Source of the DNA: Mesorhizobium ciceri WSM4083
Lineage (GTDB): Bacteria; Pseudomonadota; Alphaproteobacteria; Rhizobiales; Rhizobiaceae
Reading direction: 5' to 3'
NCBI RefSeq assembly: GCF_000519305.1
Contig: NZ_JAFG01000007.1
Span: 41,994-105,993, forward strand
Length of the DNA stretch: 64,000 nt
Part shown: piece by piece, positions 33,512-42,427 of the stretch
Position numbering within the stretch: the first letter of the stretch is position 1
Layout: each line of letters opens with the position of its first letter
Notes under the pieces: generated by a model
Seen by the model: only the letters and a program-made list of their open reading frames with translations
What the model was told of the DNA's origin: nothing
The model's database searches: none
Position numbers and translations under genes: made by a program

Positions 33512-34684
33512 TCAGATCGTGCCGGCGATGGCGTTTTCGAGCAAGGTCAGCGCCGCCTTCTTGGTCAGCTTGACCGGGTTGCCGCCGGCGGTCGGATCGA
33601 CCACCGCCATGTCGGCGATCAGCGCCTTGCGTTTCTTGTCCATGTCGAGCCCTTTAATAAGGCCCGGCAGCGCATGCGGCACCTTCAATTCCTTGCGCAG
33701 CCTGATGATCGCCTTGGCGAACCCGTTGAAGCCGCCCTTGATGCCGCAATAGGCGGCGAGCCGGCCGATACGCTCCTCGATGGAGTCCCGGTTGAAGGCC
33801 AGAACATAGGGCATGAACACCGCGTTGGTCATACCGTGATGGGTGTCGTAGAGCGCGCCGATCGGATGCGACAGCGAATGGATGGCGCCGAGCCCCTTCT
33901 GGAACGCGGTGGCGCCCATGGCAGCGGCGCTCATCATATGGGCGCGGGCGACGAGATCCCCGCCGTTGGCATAGGCCTTCGGCAGGTTCTCGAAGACTAG
34001 GCGCACACCTTCGACGGCAATGCCGTCGGCCATCGGATGATAGCCCGGCGCGCAATAGGCTTCGAGACAGTGCGCGAGCGCATCCATGCCGGTGCCGGCG
34101 GTGATGAAGCCGGGCATGCCGACCGACAGTTCCGGATCGGCGATGACGATTGCCGGTAGAAGTTTCGGATGGAAGATGACCTTCTTGGTGTGCGTCGCCT
34201 CATTGGTGATGACGCCGGCGCGGCCGACCTCCGATCCGGTGCCGGCTGTGGTCGGCACGGCGATGATCGGCGCTATCGCATCGGAATTGGCGCGCGTCCA
34301 CCAGTCGTCGACATCCTCGAAATCCCACACCGGCCTGACCTGCCCGGCCTGGAAGGCGATCAGCTTGCCGAGATCGAGCGCCGAACCGCCGCCGAAGGCG
34401 ATGACGCCGTCATGCTTGCCCTTCTTGAACACGGCGATGCCGGCGGTCAGATTGGATTCGACCGGGTTCGGCCTGACCTCGGAGAAGACGCCGTAGGGAA
34501 CTTTGGCTTCGTCGAGTATCTTCAGCGTCGAGGCGACGACCGGCAGTTTCGCCAGGCCCGGATCGGTGACGAACAACGGCCGCTTGATGCCGGTGGCCGC
34601 CAGTACCTCCGGCAATTCCTTAATGCGGCCGGCGCCGAAGCGGACGGTGGTGGGATAGTTCCATTTGGAGATCAGCTTGGACAT
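33512..34684 (-). CDS. Iron-containing (group III) alcohol dehydrogenase
   Basis: A 390-residue enzyme of the Fe-ADH family. It has AFGGGSALDLGKLIA (NAD-binding GGGS), PTTAGTGSEVG, and the metal-binding stretch GMDALAHCLEAYC followed by GLGAIHSLSHPIGALYDTHHG, supplying the Asp and three His ligands. It oxidises a primary alcohol to an aldehyde with NAD+. It lies 17 bases after the aldehyde dehydrogenase gene and is the last gene of the amine cluster, which suggests the alcohol is a gamma-glutamyl-amino alcohol (inference). Confidence 0.9.
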   Translation of the reverse strand: MSKLISKWNYPTTVRFGAGRIKELPEVLAATGIKRPLFVTDPGLAKLPVVASTLKILDEAKVPYGVFSEVRPNPVESNLTAGIAVFKKGKHDGVIAFGGGSALDLGKLIAFQAGQVRPVWDFEDVDDWWTRANSDAIAPIIAVPTTAGTGSEVGRAGVITNEATHTKKVIFHPKLLPAIVIADPELSVGMPGFITAGTGMDALAHCLEAYCAPGYHPMADGIAVEGVRLVFENLPKAYANGGDLVARAHMMSAAAMGATAFQKGLGAIHSLSHPIGALYDTHHGMTNAVFMPYVLAFNRDSIEERIGRLAAYCGIKGGFNGFAKAIIRLRKELKVPHALPGLIKGLDMDKKRKALIADMAVVDPTAGGNPVKLTKKAALTLLENAIAGTI

Positions 34685-34701
34685 TTTTTTCTTTCAATAA
34701 A

Positions 34702-36090
34702 TCAGATGGCTTCGCGCAGATGGAATGATTTCGGCCTGGTGAGATTGTCATAGCCGATGGCCGACAAGCCCGCGCCCTTGCCGGTGTCCTTGACGCCGGT
34801 CCACACCAAGGCCGGATCGAGGTAGTCGCAGCGGTTCATGAACACCGTGCCGGTCTCGACGCGGTTGCCGATCGCAACGGCATGCTCGGTATCGCGCGTC
34901 CAGATCGAAGCGGTCAGTCCGTAGGGGCTGTCGTTCATCAGCGCGATCGCCTCTTCGTCGTTGCGCACCTTCATGATGCCGACGATCGGGCCAAAGCTTT
35001 CCTCGCGCATGACGCTCATCTGGTGATCCACATTGGTCAGCACTTCCGGCGCCAGATAGGGCGAGCCGGCCCTGTCGTTAGCCACCTTCATGTTGATGTG
35101 CGCCTTGGCACCCTTGCGCAGTGCCTCGGCCTTCTGTTCACGGATCAGGTCGGCGAAGCGCGCCTGCGCCATCGGTCCCATCGTCGTCGTCTGGTCGAGC
35201 GGATTGCCGACGACATAGTTCTTGGTCTCGGCGATAAAACCTTCGACGAATTCGTCATAGACCTTCTCGTGCACATAGACACGTTCGATGCCGCAGCAGC
35301 ACTGGCCGGAATTGTAGAAAGCGCCGTCGACTAGGTTGGCTACGGCATGATCCATCTTGGCGTCAGGCAGCACATAGGCCGGATCCTTGCCGCCAAGCTC
35401 GAGGCCGAGCGTCATGAAGGTGCCGGCCACCGCCTTTTCGATGGCGCTGCCGCCGCCGACCGAGCCGGTGAAATTGACATGGTCGATCTTGCCCGAGCCG
35501 AGCAGTTTTTCGGTCTGGGCGTGATTGAGCACGACATTCTGGAACACACCTTTGGGCAGGCCGACCTTGTCAAAAGCCTGCTGGAAGCGTTCGCCGACCA
35601 GCAGTGTCTGCGCCGCATGTTTGAGGATCACGGTGTTGCCTGCCATCAGCGCCGGCACAATGGTATTGACGGCGGTGAGATAGGGGTAATTCCACGGCGC
35701 GATCACCATGACGACGCCAAGCGGGTCCTTCTTCACATAGCGGCGAAAGCCATCCTTCGGGTTGGAGGCAGGCACGGATCTGAGCGCCTGCTCGGCGATC
35801 TCGACCATGTAGGTGGTGCGTTCCCTGACCCCGCCGAACTCGCCGCCGTAGCGCACTGGACGCCCCATCTGCCAGGCGATCTCCGGCACGATCTCGTCTG
35901 ATATCGCGACCAGCGCTTCGAGCATGGCGAGCATGTACTTGCCGCGCTCGACAATCGGCGTCTCAGCCCACTTTTCTTGCGCCGCCTTGGCGCGCTCGAC
36001 CGCGGCATTGATCGCCTGATCTGTTGCGATCGGCCGCTCGGCATAGATCGAGCCATCGACGGGGGTAATGAGTTTGACCGTCTCGGTCAT
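34702..36090 (-). CDS. Aldehyde dehydrogenase
   Basis: A 462-residue ALDH. Motifs: IAPWNYPYLTAVN, NFTGSVGGGSAIE, LELGGKDPAYV (catalytic Glu) and YNSGQCCCGIERVYVHE, where one of three consecutive cysteines is the nucleophile; EESFGPIVGIMKV follows. The CCCG-IERVYV variant marks a branch often found with glutamine-synthetase-like genes. It converts the aldehyde made by the adjacent alcohol dehydrogenase to a carboxylate. It is separated from the glnA-like gene by the 36133-36205 repeat. Confidence 0.92.
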   Translation of the reverse strand: MTETVKLITPVDGSIYAERPIATDQAINAAVERAKAAQEKWAETPIVERGKYMLAMLEALVAISDEIVPEIAWQMGRPVRYGGEFGGVRERTTYMVEIAEQALRSVPASNPKDGFRRYVKKDPLGVVMVIAPWNYPYLTAVNTIVPALMAGNTVILKHAAQTLLVGERFQQAFDKVGLPKGVFQNVVLNHAQTEKLLGSGKIDHVNFTGSVGGGSAIEKAVAGTFMTLGLELGGKDPAYVLPDAKMDHAVANLVDGAFYNSGQCCCGIERVYVHEKVYDEFVEGFIAETKNYVVGNPLDQTTTMGPMAQARFADLIREQKAEALRKGAKAHINMKVANDRAGSPYLAPEVLTNVDHQMSVMREESFGPIVGIMKVRNDEEAIALMNDSPYGLTASIWTRDTEHAVAIGNRVETGTVFMNRCDYLDPALVWTGVKDTGKGAGLSAIGYDNLTRPKSFHLREAI

Positions 36091-36132
36091 TTTGTAAGTC
36101 CTCGTATTCTACATCAAAAATCGTATGGGCTG

Positions 36133-36205
36133 GCGCTGCCCCTCATCCGCCTGCCGGTACCCCTCTCCCCGTTCTTCACGGGAGAGGATGGGTGAGGGGC
36201 GGCGC
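36133..36205. repeat. Short intergenic repeat related to the 21227-21451 element
   Basis: It begins GGCGCTGCCCCTCATCCGCC and ends GGTGAGGGGCGGCGC, near-identical to the ends of the larger element. An internal hairpin is CCTCTCCC / GGGAGAGG. It lies between the glnA-like stop and the ALDH start and could form an RNA hairpin within the operon. Confidence 0.6.
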
Positions 36206-36218
36206 GAACGGTCGGTAA

Positions 36219-37589
36219 CTAATACCGCTCGAACCCCCTGTGCAGTTCCCAATCCGTAATCCGGCGGTCGTATTCGAACTGCTCCCACTTAGCGGTGTGG
36301 ACATAATGTTCGAGCACGTCCTCGCCGAGCGCCTGCCTGAGCATCTTCGACTTCGCAAGCGTCTCGGTGGCATCGCGCAGCGTCTTCGGAATCTCCGGCA
36401 GGCGCGATGCCTGATAGGCATCGCCGACGAACGGCTTCTGCAATTCCAGCTTCTCGTCGATGCCGGCAAGGCCGGCGGCGATCAGCGCTGCGAAAGCAAG
36501 ATACGGGTTCAGATCGGCGCCGCCGATGCGGCATTCCATGCGGATGCCCTTGGTGCCCTCGCCGCACAGGCGGAAGCCGGCGGTGCGGTTGTCCTCGCTC
36601 CACATGATCTTGGTCGGCGCGAAGGTACCGGCCTGGAAGCGCTTGTAGGAGTTGATGTAGGGCGCCAGAAACCAGGTGAACTCCTTGGCATATTTGAGTT
36701 GGCCGGCGGCCCATTGCTGGCCAAGTGTCGACAGCGTCCAGTCGGCCTTTTTGTCGAAGAACAACGGTGTCTTGCCGTCGGCGCTCCACAGCGAATTGTG
36801 GATGTGGCTGGAATTGCCGGCGAGCCCGTAATTGTACTTGGACATGAACGAAATCGCCTTGCCCTCGGACTCGGCGATTTCCTTGGCGCCGTTCTTCAGG
36901 ATGACGTGGCGGTCGGCCATGTCGAGCGCCTCGGCATAGCGCACATTGATCTCTTCCTGGCCCGGACCCCACTCGCCCTTGGAGTTTTCGATCGGGATGC
37001 CGGCCGCTTCCATCTCGTTGCGAAGCCGGCGCATGACGCCTTCTTCCTTGGTAGTGATGCCGATCTGGTAGTCGCCGATGTAGGGCGATGCGGTGTCGAG
37101 ACCTTGCCAGTGCTTCTTGCGCGCGGAATCATAGGTCTCGTTGAACAGATAGAATTCGAGCTCGGAAGCGAAATAGCCGATATAGCCGCGCTCGCTCAGC
37201 CGCTTGACCTGCTTCTTCAAGATGGCGCGCGGCGAGTGCGGCAGGTCGTCATGGGTGTGGTGGTCGAGCACGTCGCAGATCACGAGTGCGGTCTTTTCCA
37301 GCCAGGGAATGCGCCGCAGCGTGGCGAGATCCGGCTTCATGACGAAATCGCCATAGCCCTTCGACCAGCTCGCCGCCTTGTAGCCCGGCACCGGCTCCAT
37401 ATCGATGTCGGCGGCCAGCAGATAGTTGCAGCCATGCGTTTCGTCATGCGCGGAATCGACGAAGTACTGCGCCAGGAAGCGCTTTCCCGCCAGCCGTCCC
37501 TGCATGTCGACGATGCAGGCCAGCACGGTGTCGATCTCACCGCTGGAGACCGCTTTCTTCAACTGATCGAACGAGAAATTTCCGGCCAT
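36219..37589 (-). CDS. Glutamine synthetase-like gamma-glutamyl-amine ligase (PuuA/GlnA3-type)
   Basis: A 456-residue glutamine synthetase-fold enzyme, close in length to PuuA. Visible are the beta-grasp N-terminus with IVDMQGRLAGKRFLA, ASELEFYLFNE (metal-binding Glu), GPGQEEINVRYA, GNSSHIHNSLW (the HxH-type region) and the C-terminal RIGGADLNPYLAFAALIAA. The adenylylation Tyr segment of true GlnA is not evident. Such enzymes ligate glutamate to an amine (polyamine, ethanolamine) with ATP. Flanking ALDH, Fe-ADH, permease and amidohydrolase genes support a catabolic, not nitrogen-assimilatory, role. Confidence 0.88.
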   Translation of the reverse strand: MAGNFSFDQLKKAVSSGEIDTVLACIVDMQGRLAGKRFLAQYFVDSAHDETHGCNYLLAADIDMEPVPGYKAASWSKGYGDFVMKPDLATLRRIPWLEKTALVICDVLDHHTHDDLPHSPRAILKKQVKRLSERGYIGYFASELEFYLFNETYDSARKKHWQGLDTASPYIGDYQIGITTKEEGVMRRLRNEMEAAGIPIENSKGEWGPGQEEINVRYAEALDMADRHVILKNGAKEIAESEGKAISFMSKYNYGLAGNSSHIHNSLWSADGKTPLFFDKKADWTLSTLGQQWAAGQLKYAKEFTWFLAPYINSYKRFQAGTFAPTKIMWSEDNRTAGFRLCGEGTKGIRMECRIGGADLNPYLAFAALIAAGLAGIDEKLELQKPFVGDAYQASRLPEIPKTLRDATETLAKSKMLRQALGEDVLEHYVHTAKWEQFEYDRRITDWELHRGFERY

Positions 37590-37634
37590 TCCTTTGGCAC
37601 TCCAGCGCTTGGGCTTTGAATGAGTTGAACGAAA

Positions 37635-37661
37635 CCATGGCCGGCACGATGCCGGCCATGG
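37635..37661 (-). terminator. 12-bp hairpin between permease and ligase genes
   Basis: CCATGGCCGGCA and TGCCGGCCATGG pair perfectly around a three-base loop; on the minus strand TTTCGTT follows. It lies between the permease stop (37677) and the ligase start (37589) and may partly terminate the permease transcript. Confidence 0.6.
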
Positions 37662-37676
37662 CCATGATGGTCGATG

Positions 37677-39233
37677 TCAGTGGCCGGTTTCGCCGACGGC
37701 CTGTTCGGCTGCCTTGATGGCCGCCTGACGCGCGGCGATGATGTCGCCGAGCGGCGGACCCTGGAAGCGGTTACGCTCGAAACCGAACCAGACGACCGCC
37801 GTCAGGATGAAGAAGCCGACGGTGATGTAGAGCGCCCAGTCGTTCGGCGGCTGAATGCCGATGATGAAGATCAGGATCATCGACACGATCGACAGGAAGG
37901 CGAACAGCATGAACACGCCGCGCCCCATGTTCCACGGCCCCATCTTGTCCCACTTCGGCGTGCCCCAGGCCAACATGCCCAGCACGATCGGCACGGTGAA
38001 GGACAGGAACAGGAAGATGACGGTGCAGGATACGACGATGGTGTAGGCCGAGGTGCCGGCGACGGAAACCAGCGTCGAACCCCAGACGAACAGCACCGAC
38101 AGGATCGAGGCCGTCCAGATCGCCGCGACCGGCGTGCGGTAGGTCGGGCTGACCTTGGCGAGTGCCGCCGAACCCGGCAGGCCGCCGTCACGCGAGAAGG
38201 CGAAGATCATGCGCGAAGCCGAGGTCACGGTTGCGAGACCGCACAGCAACTGCGCGACGAACACGACGAGGTAGACGAACTCCTTGATGCCGGGGCTGAC
38301 GCGCTGGTCGAACGCCCAGAAGAACACGTTCCAGCCCTGCTTGGCGGCATCGTCCATATTCGGGATCATCAGCACGAAGGCGGCCAGGAACAAATAGCCG
38401 AAAACGGCCGACCAGATCACCGACATGACCATGGCGCGCGGCACGGAAGAAGCCGCCTTGATGGTTTCCTCCGAGGTGTGCGCGGAAGCGTCATAACCGG
38501 TGATCGTATAGATCGGCAGCAACAGGCCGAGCGCGAACACCCAGGCATTCGAAACCGCCGGCCAGACGCCGCCGCCGGCATCGCCGGAGTAATTGTGGAA
38601 AGTGAAGAGACGGCTGAAATCCCAGGTCTCGGCCGAGATCAGGCAGACGACGGCAATCAGGATCGCGCCAAAGAAGATCAGATATCCCGAAAAGTCGGTC
38701 AGCTTGGCCGTCAGCTTGATGCCGAGATGGTTGATCAGCGCCTGGGCACCGGTGATGATGACCAGGAAGATCATCTGGTTGGTCAGCGTGCCTTCAATGC
38801 CGAGCGTCGGCCCGAAGGCGCCTATGAAGAACGTCCAGGTGCCGACATTGATGGCGCCGAGCACGGTGATCAGGCCGAGCAGGTTGAGCCAGGCGGTGAC
38901 CCAGCCGGTGCCGCGGTTGCCGAGGATCGAACCCCAGTGGTAGAGGCCGCCGGCGGTCGGATAGGCCGAGCTGATCTGCGACATGGCGACCGCGAAGGTC
39001 AGCGAGACGAAGCAGCCGACCAGCCAGCCGATGCCGATGCCGATGCCGCCGGCGCCGGAGGTGCCTTGCGCCAGCGAATTGATGCCGCCCGACAGGATGC
39101 AGATGATGGAGAAGGAAACGGCGAAGTTCGAAAAGCGGCTGAGGCGCCGCTCCAGTTCCTGGGCATAGCCCATGCTGTGGAGGTGCTTTACGTCCTCCGC
39201 CTTGTCAACTTCAGTATAACCCGGTGCTGCCAT
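37677..39233 (-). CDS. APC-family amino acid/amine permease
   Basis: A 518-residue transporter with 12 predicted helices. The N-terminal HSMGYAQELERRLSRFSNFA and FSIICILSGGINSL are characteristic of the amino-acid/choline/GABA (ACT/BAT-like) branch of the APC superfamily, and ITGYDASAHTSEET is the conserved mid-protein motif. It would import the amine or amino alcohol that the downstream ligase glutamylates. Its stop is followed by the hairpin at 37635-37661. Confidence 0.9.
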   Translation of the reverse strand: MAAPGYTEVDKAEDVKHLHSMGYAQELERRLSRFSNFAVSFSIICILSGGINSLAQGTSGAGGIGIGIGWLVGCFVSLTFAVAMSQISSAYPTAGGLYHWGSILGNRGTGWVTAWLNLLGLITVLGAINVGTWTFFIGAFGPTLGIEGTLTNQMIFLVIITGAQALINHLGIKLTAKLTDFSGYLIFFGAILIAVVCLISAETWDFSRLFTFHNYSGDAGGGVWPAVSNAWVFALGLLLPIYTITGYDASAHTSEETIKAASSVPRAMVMSVIWSAVFGYLFLAAFVLMIPNMDDAAKQGWNVFFWAFDQRVSPGIKEFVYLVVFVAQLLCGLATVTSASRMIFAFSRDGGLPGSAALAKVSPTYRTPVAAIWTASILSVLFVWGSTLVSVAGTSAYTIVVSCTVIFLFLSFTVPIVLGMLAWGTPKWDKMGPWNMGRGVFMLFAFLSIVSMILIFIIGIQPPNDWALYITVGFFILTAVVWFGFERNRFQGPPLGDIIAARQAAIKAAEQAVGETGH

Positions 39234-39283
39234 TGGAAGTCCCCTGTTGTTCTCCGAGCGAGATGAGTCAGTCTCATCCCGCC

Positions 39284-40102
39284 CTAGCTAGCCGATTGAA
39301 CTGACTTTCCGACTGAATGCGATCTGGTGTGTCCGGCCTCCTCTGGCTCCAGATCCGAAAAAATGCCCGTGAGCAGATCCGCCCATTTCCGCTGCCCGGT
39401 CTCGCCGGCGATTTCGTCGTTGCGGATTTCGATCATCGCGCAAGGTAGGCCGCGCGATCGCGCATGCCGTTCCAGCGTGAAATAGACGCGGTCATCAGGT
39501 GAGTACGGCTCGTTGACGCCGACGGTGACGCCGGCAAGCCGCTTCAGCGCCGATATCAGCGGTGCCGCCAGCCGGCGATCCTCGTCATGGATGATGCCGA
39601 TATGCCAGGGCCGGTTTTTGGACTTGTATACCGGCGTGAAGGAATGGACCGAAACCAGCCGCGTTTCCTGACCGTGTGACAGCCTGTTTTCGATGACACC
39701 CGCAATTGCGTCGTGGAAAGGCCGCCATGACAGGGCGACACGGGCCGCGCGCTCACTTTCCAACAGGCCGGTATTGCCCGGTATGGCCGTTGTCTCACTG
39801 ACCGGCGGTACCAGGTCGGGCGCATCGAGCGGCCGGTTGCAGTCGATGACAAGGCGCGAAATGCGGGTTTCGACCAGCGTCGCGTCGAGCGCCTGCGCCA
39901 TGCGGCGGGCAACCGGCAGCGCGCCGGGATCCCAGGCGATGTGGCGCGACAGGTCCTCGGCGGCAAGGCCGAGCGTACCGAATTCGGCGGGCAGGAAGTT
40001 CGAGGCGTGATCGCAAGTCAGCACGAAAGGGCTTGATCCGCCGGGGTTCGTCACCCTTACGGTATCAGACGATGCAAGGCTGGCGGGCCGTGCTTTCTCC
40101 AT
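39284..40102 (-). CDS. N-formylglutamate amidohydrolase-like enzyme
   Basis: A 272-residue zinc-hydrolase of the N-formylglutamate amidohydrolase family: FVLTCDHASNFLPAEFG near the N-terminus, HIAWDPGA, LVIDCNRPLDAPDL, VSVHSFTPVY and PCAMIEIRNDEI. The family cleaves amide bonds to glutamate. In this cluster it may release glutamate from a gamma-glutamyl product instead of acting in histidine catabolism, because no hut genes are near (inference). It is the first gene on the minus strand, divergent from the RpiR regulator, and a GTTACGTATTTT motif lies 34 bases upstream of its start. Confidence 0.88.
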   Translation of the reverse strand: MEKARPASLASSDTVRVTNPGGSSPFVLTCDHASNFLPAEFGTLGLAAEDLSRHIAWDPGALPVARRMAQALDATLVETRISRLVIDCNRPLDAPDLVPPVSETTAIPGNTGLLESERAARVALSWRPFHDAIAGVIENRLSHGQETRLVSVHSFTPVYKSKNRPWHIGIIHDEDRRLAAPLISALKRLAGVTVGVNEPYSPDDRVYFTLERHARSRGLPCAMIEIRNDEIAGETGQRKWADLLTGIFSDLEPEEAGHTRSHSVGKSVQSAS

Positions 40103-40135
40103 ACTCTGCCGTCCCCGGGGAGCGCTGTATCGTAT

Positions 40136-40148
40136 GTTACGTATTTTG
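40136..40148 (+). promoter_or_regulatory. Candidate regulator site GTTACGTATTTTG in the divergent promoter
   Basis: The sequence matches two further copies (GTTACGCATATTT, GTTACATATATTT) at 41097-41130. Its place between the divergent amidohydrolase and RpiR genes suggests an operator for the regulator. Only a pattern match; the protein that binds is not known. Confidence 0.35.
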
Positions 40149-40246
40149 CCTCATTGCGTCCCTGTGGATGATTTCATACAGTTTGTCCGGCTTTGTCAAA
40201 TGCGATCTCGGAAAAGACCGTCGACCGAGCCAGGGGTGGGGAAAAC

Positions 40247-41074
40247 ATGATTTCCAGCATTGCCGAATTGATCGCCGACCGCATCGGTTCCATGCCGGCC
40301 GGCGAACGGCGCGCGGCCCAGACACTGATCGCCAACTATCCGATGATCGGCCTGAAAACGGTCGCTGAATTCTCGGCCGCGGCCGGCGTCTCCTCGCCGA
40401 CGATTCTGCGTTTCGTCGCCCGGCTCGGCTTCCAGAACTATCCGGAATTCCAGTCGAGCCTGCAGGACGAACTGGCGGCGCAACTGCAATCGCCGGCGAC
40501 AAGGACACTCAACCCGCCCTCGCCTGGCGGCGGCACCGTGTCGCCGATGCTGGAAGCGACGCTCGACAATATGCGCGAGACGTTCAGGCACCTGTCCGAC
40601 AAGCAGCTCGCCGACATCGCCGCCCGGCTCGCGGACCGGCGCGGCAAGACCTTCCTGATCGGCGGTCGCTTCACCGATCCGCTGGCGCGCTACATGGCTG
40701 CCCACCTCGCCATCATCCAGCCGGATGTCTTTCACCTCGCCGGGCAGGAGAGCATGTGGCGCGACCGATTGATCGACATGGGCAAGCGCGACGTGCTGGT
40801 GATCTTCGACATCAGGCGCTACCAGGACAGCCTCCTCCGCTTCGCCGAAAAAGCGCATCAGCGTGGCGTCCAGATCGTGCTGTTCACCGACCAGTGGCTG
40901 TCGCCGATCGCCCGCTTTGCTCGCCATGTTATCGCCGGACGAACCGCGGTCCCGTCGGCATGGGATTCATCAGCTGCCCTTTTCGTCGTCGCCGAAACGC
41001 TGATCGGCGCCGTCACCAGGCAACTGGAAGCAGAAGGCGCCAAACGCATTCGCGAGATGGAAAGTCTGCGTTAG
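40247..41074 (+). CDS. RpiR-family transcriptional regulator
   Basis: A 275-residue regulator. The N-terminal RpiR helix-turn-helix (LKTVAEFSAAAGVSSPTILR) is followed by a SIS domain (KTFLIGGRFTDPLARYMAAH; VLVIFDIRRYQDSLL) that usually binds a phosphosugar but can sense other ligands. The ATG at 40247 follows GGGG; an upstream TTG at 40193 is rejected. It is divergent from the amine cluster and is the probable regulator of it. Confidence 0.88.
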   Translation: MISSIAELIADRIGSMPAGERRAAQTLIANYPMIGLKTVAEFSAAAGVSSPTILRFVARLGFQNYPEFQSSLQDELAAQLQSPATRTLNPPSPGGGTVSPMLEATLDNMRETFRHLSDKQLADIAARLADRRGKTFLIGGRFTDPLARYMAAHLAIIQPDVFHLAGQESMWRDRLIDMGKRDVLVIFDIRRYQDSLLRFAEKAHQRGVQIVLFTDQWLSPIARFARHVIAGRTAVPSAWDSSAALFVVAETLIGAVTRQLEAEGAKRIREMESLR

Positions 41075-41096
41075 TGCCTGTGCGATGATCCAAGGC

Positions 41097-41130
41097 GTTA
41101 CGCATATTTTCTCAAACGTTACATATATTT
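41097..41130 (+). promoter_or_regulatory. Tandem direct repeat GTTACRYATATTT upstream of the efflux operon
   Basis: GTTACGCATATTT (from 41097) and GTTACATATATTT (41118-41130) are direct repeats 21 bp apart, two helical turns, in the 192-bp gap before the membrane-fusion gene. A third match is at 40136. This fits cooperative binding of a transcription factor. Confidence 0.45.
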
Positions 41131-41266
41131 AATGTGCGCAGCCCCGGAGAATTGTCATAAAGACGCGATATCGAGGCGGCTTCTTTGCCTTACAATAGCC
41201 TCGCTGCGTCTGCTTCATTTCGGGAAACCGGTAGACGGAAGGACTGTTTTACCAACCGGAGTGCCG

Positions 41267-42427
41267 ATGGCCGCCTGGAAACAGATACTTTTTGCACTCG
41301 TGGTGCTGGTGGTGGCGGCAGTCGCCTGGCTGCGCTTTTATCCAAGCGCGCCGGACGTGCTGGCACGTTGGGGCATCGACTGGGCCTACGCGGCAACGCC
41401 CCCGGCTGCAAGCGGCGCCGCGAACGCGAGGCAGGCGGACGGCCGCAACGGCAACCAGCGGGTGAACGTGGTCGCCCTGGCGGCCACTTCGGCTGTCATC
41501 AACGACCGCCTGCAGGCGATCGGTACCGGCCGTGCCAACGCCTCGGTGACCGTCAATCCCTACAGCTCCGGCCGCCTCGCCGAACTGCTGGTCGAATCCG
41601 GCAGCCATGTCGACAAGGGACAGATCCTCGCCACCCTCGATTCCGAGACCGAAGTGATCTCTCAGGACCGTGCCAAGCTCGCCTTGCAGGACGCGCAATC
41701 CAAGCTCGACCGCGTCAAGTCGCTTCGTGCCTCCAATGCCGCGACCCCGGTGGCCGTGGCTGACGCCGAGGTAGTGCTGGCGGGCGCCAAGCTGGCGCTT
41801 CAGGATGCGGAACTTGCACTGCAGCGCCGGTCGATCTTGGCGCCGATCGCCGGCACTGTCGGCATCCTGCCGATCTCGGCCGGCAATTATGTCACCAACC
41901 AGTCGGCCATCGCCACGCTCGACGACCGGTCCTCTATCCTGGTCGACTTCCTGGTGCCCGAGCGCTTCGCCGCCGCCGTCAAGGTCGGTGCGCAATTGAC
42001 GGCGACGCCGATCGCCAATCCCAGCAACGCCTATAGCGGCACCGTTTCGGCCATCGACAACCACATCGATGAAAAGAGTCGCACCCTGCTGGTCAAGGCC
42101 AAGATCGCCAACCCGGCCGATTCGCTGCGCGCCGGCATGTCGTTCGGCATCACCATGAAATTTCCAGGGCAAACCTATCCGGCCGTCAGCCCGCTGGCGA
42201 TCCTGTGGGGGTCGGACGGCGCCTATGTCTGGCAGATCGAGGATGGCAAGGCCAGGCGGGTCCCGGTGCGCATCATACAGCGCAACACCGAGACCGTGCT
42301 GATCGACGCCGAGATCGACAATGGCGACATGGTGGTCACAGAAGGCACCCAGAGCGTCAGCGAGGGCGGCGCGGTTCGCCTTGCCGGCGAAGAGCAGCGC
42401 GCGGCGGACGCGGCCCAAGGCTCATGA
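41267..42427 (+). CDS. RND efflux periplasmic adaptor (membrane-fusion protein)
   Basis: A 386-residue protein with an N-terminal membrane anchor (ILFALVVLVVAAVAWLRF). Lipoyl-like halves surround an alpha-helical hairpin: GRLAELLVESGSHVDKGQIL before it, RSILAPIAGTVGILPISAGN after it. The beta-barrel domain follows (TLLVKAKIANPADSLRAGMS). It bridges the inner-membrane pump to an outer-membrane channel, which is not encoded here. GGAG stands before the ATG at 41267. It overlaps the pump gene by four bases. Confidence 0.92.
   Translation: MAAWKQILFALVVLVVAAVAWLRFYPSAPDVLARWGIDWAYAATPPAASGAANARQADGRNGNQRVNVVALAATSAVINDRLQAIGTGRANASVTVNPYSSGRLAELLVESGSHVDKGQILATLDSETEVISQDRAKLALQDAQSKLDRVKSLRASNAATPVAVADAEVVLAGAKLALQDAELALQRRSILAPIAGTVGILPISAGNYVTNQSAIATLDDRSSILVDFLVPERFAAAVKVGAQLTATPIANPSNAYSGTVSAIDNHIDEKSRTLLVKAKIANPADSLRAGMSFGITMKFPGQTYPAVSPLAILWGSDGAYVWQIEDGKARRVPVRIIQRNTETVLIDAEIDNGDMVVTEGTQSVSEGGAVRLAGEEQRAADAAQGS

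Noticed and set aside
37674..39266. 530-codon plus-strand open frame
   Set aside because: Antisense to the APC permease; low-complexity charged product typical of shadows.
39284..40102. Histidine-utilisation enzyme (hutG)
   Set aside because: No hutH, hutU or hutI genes are nearby; the neighbours are amine-catabolic.
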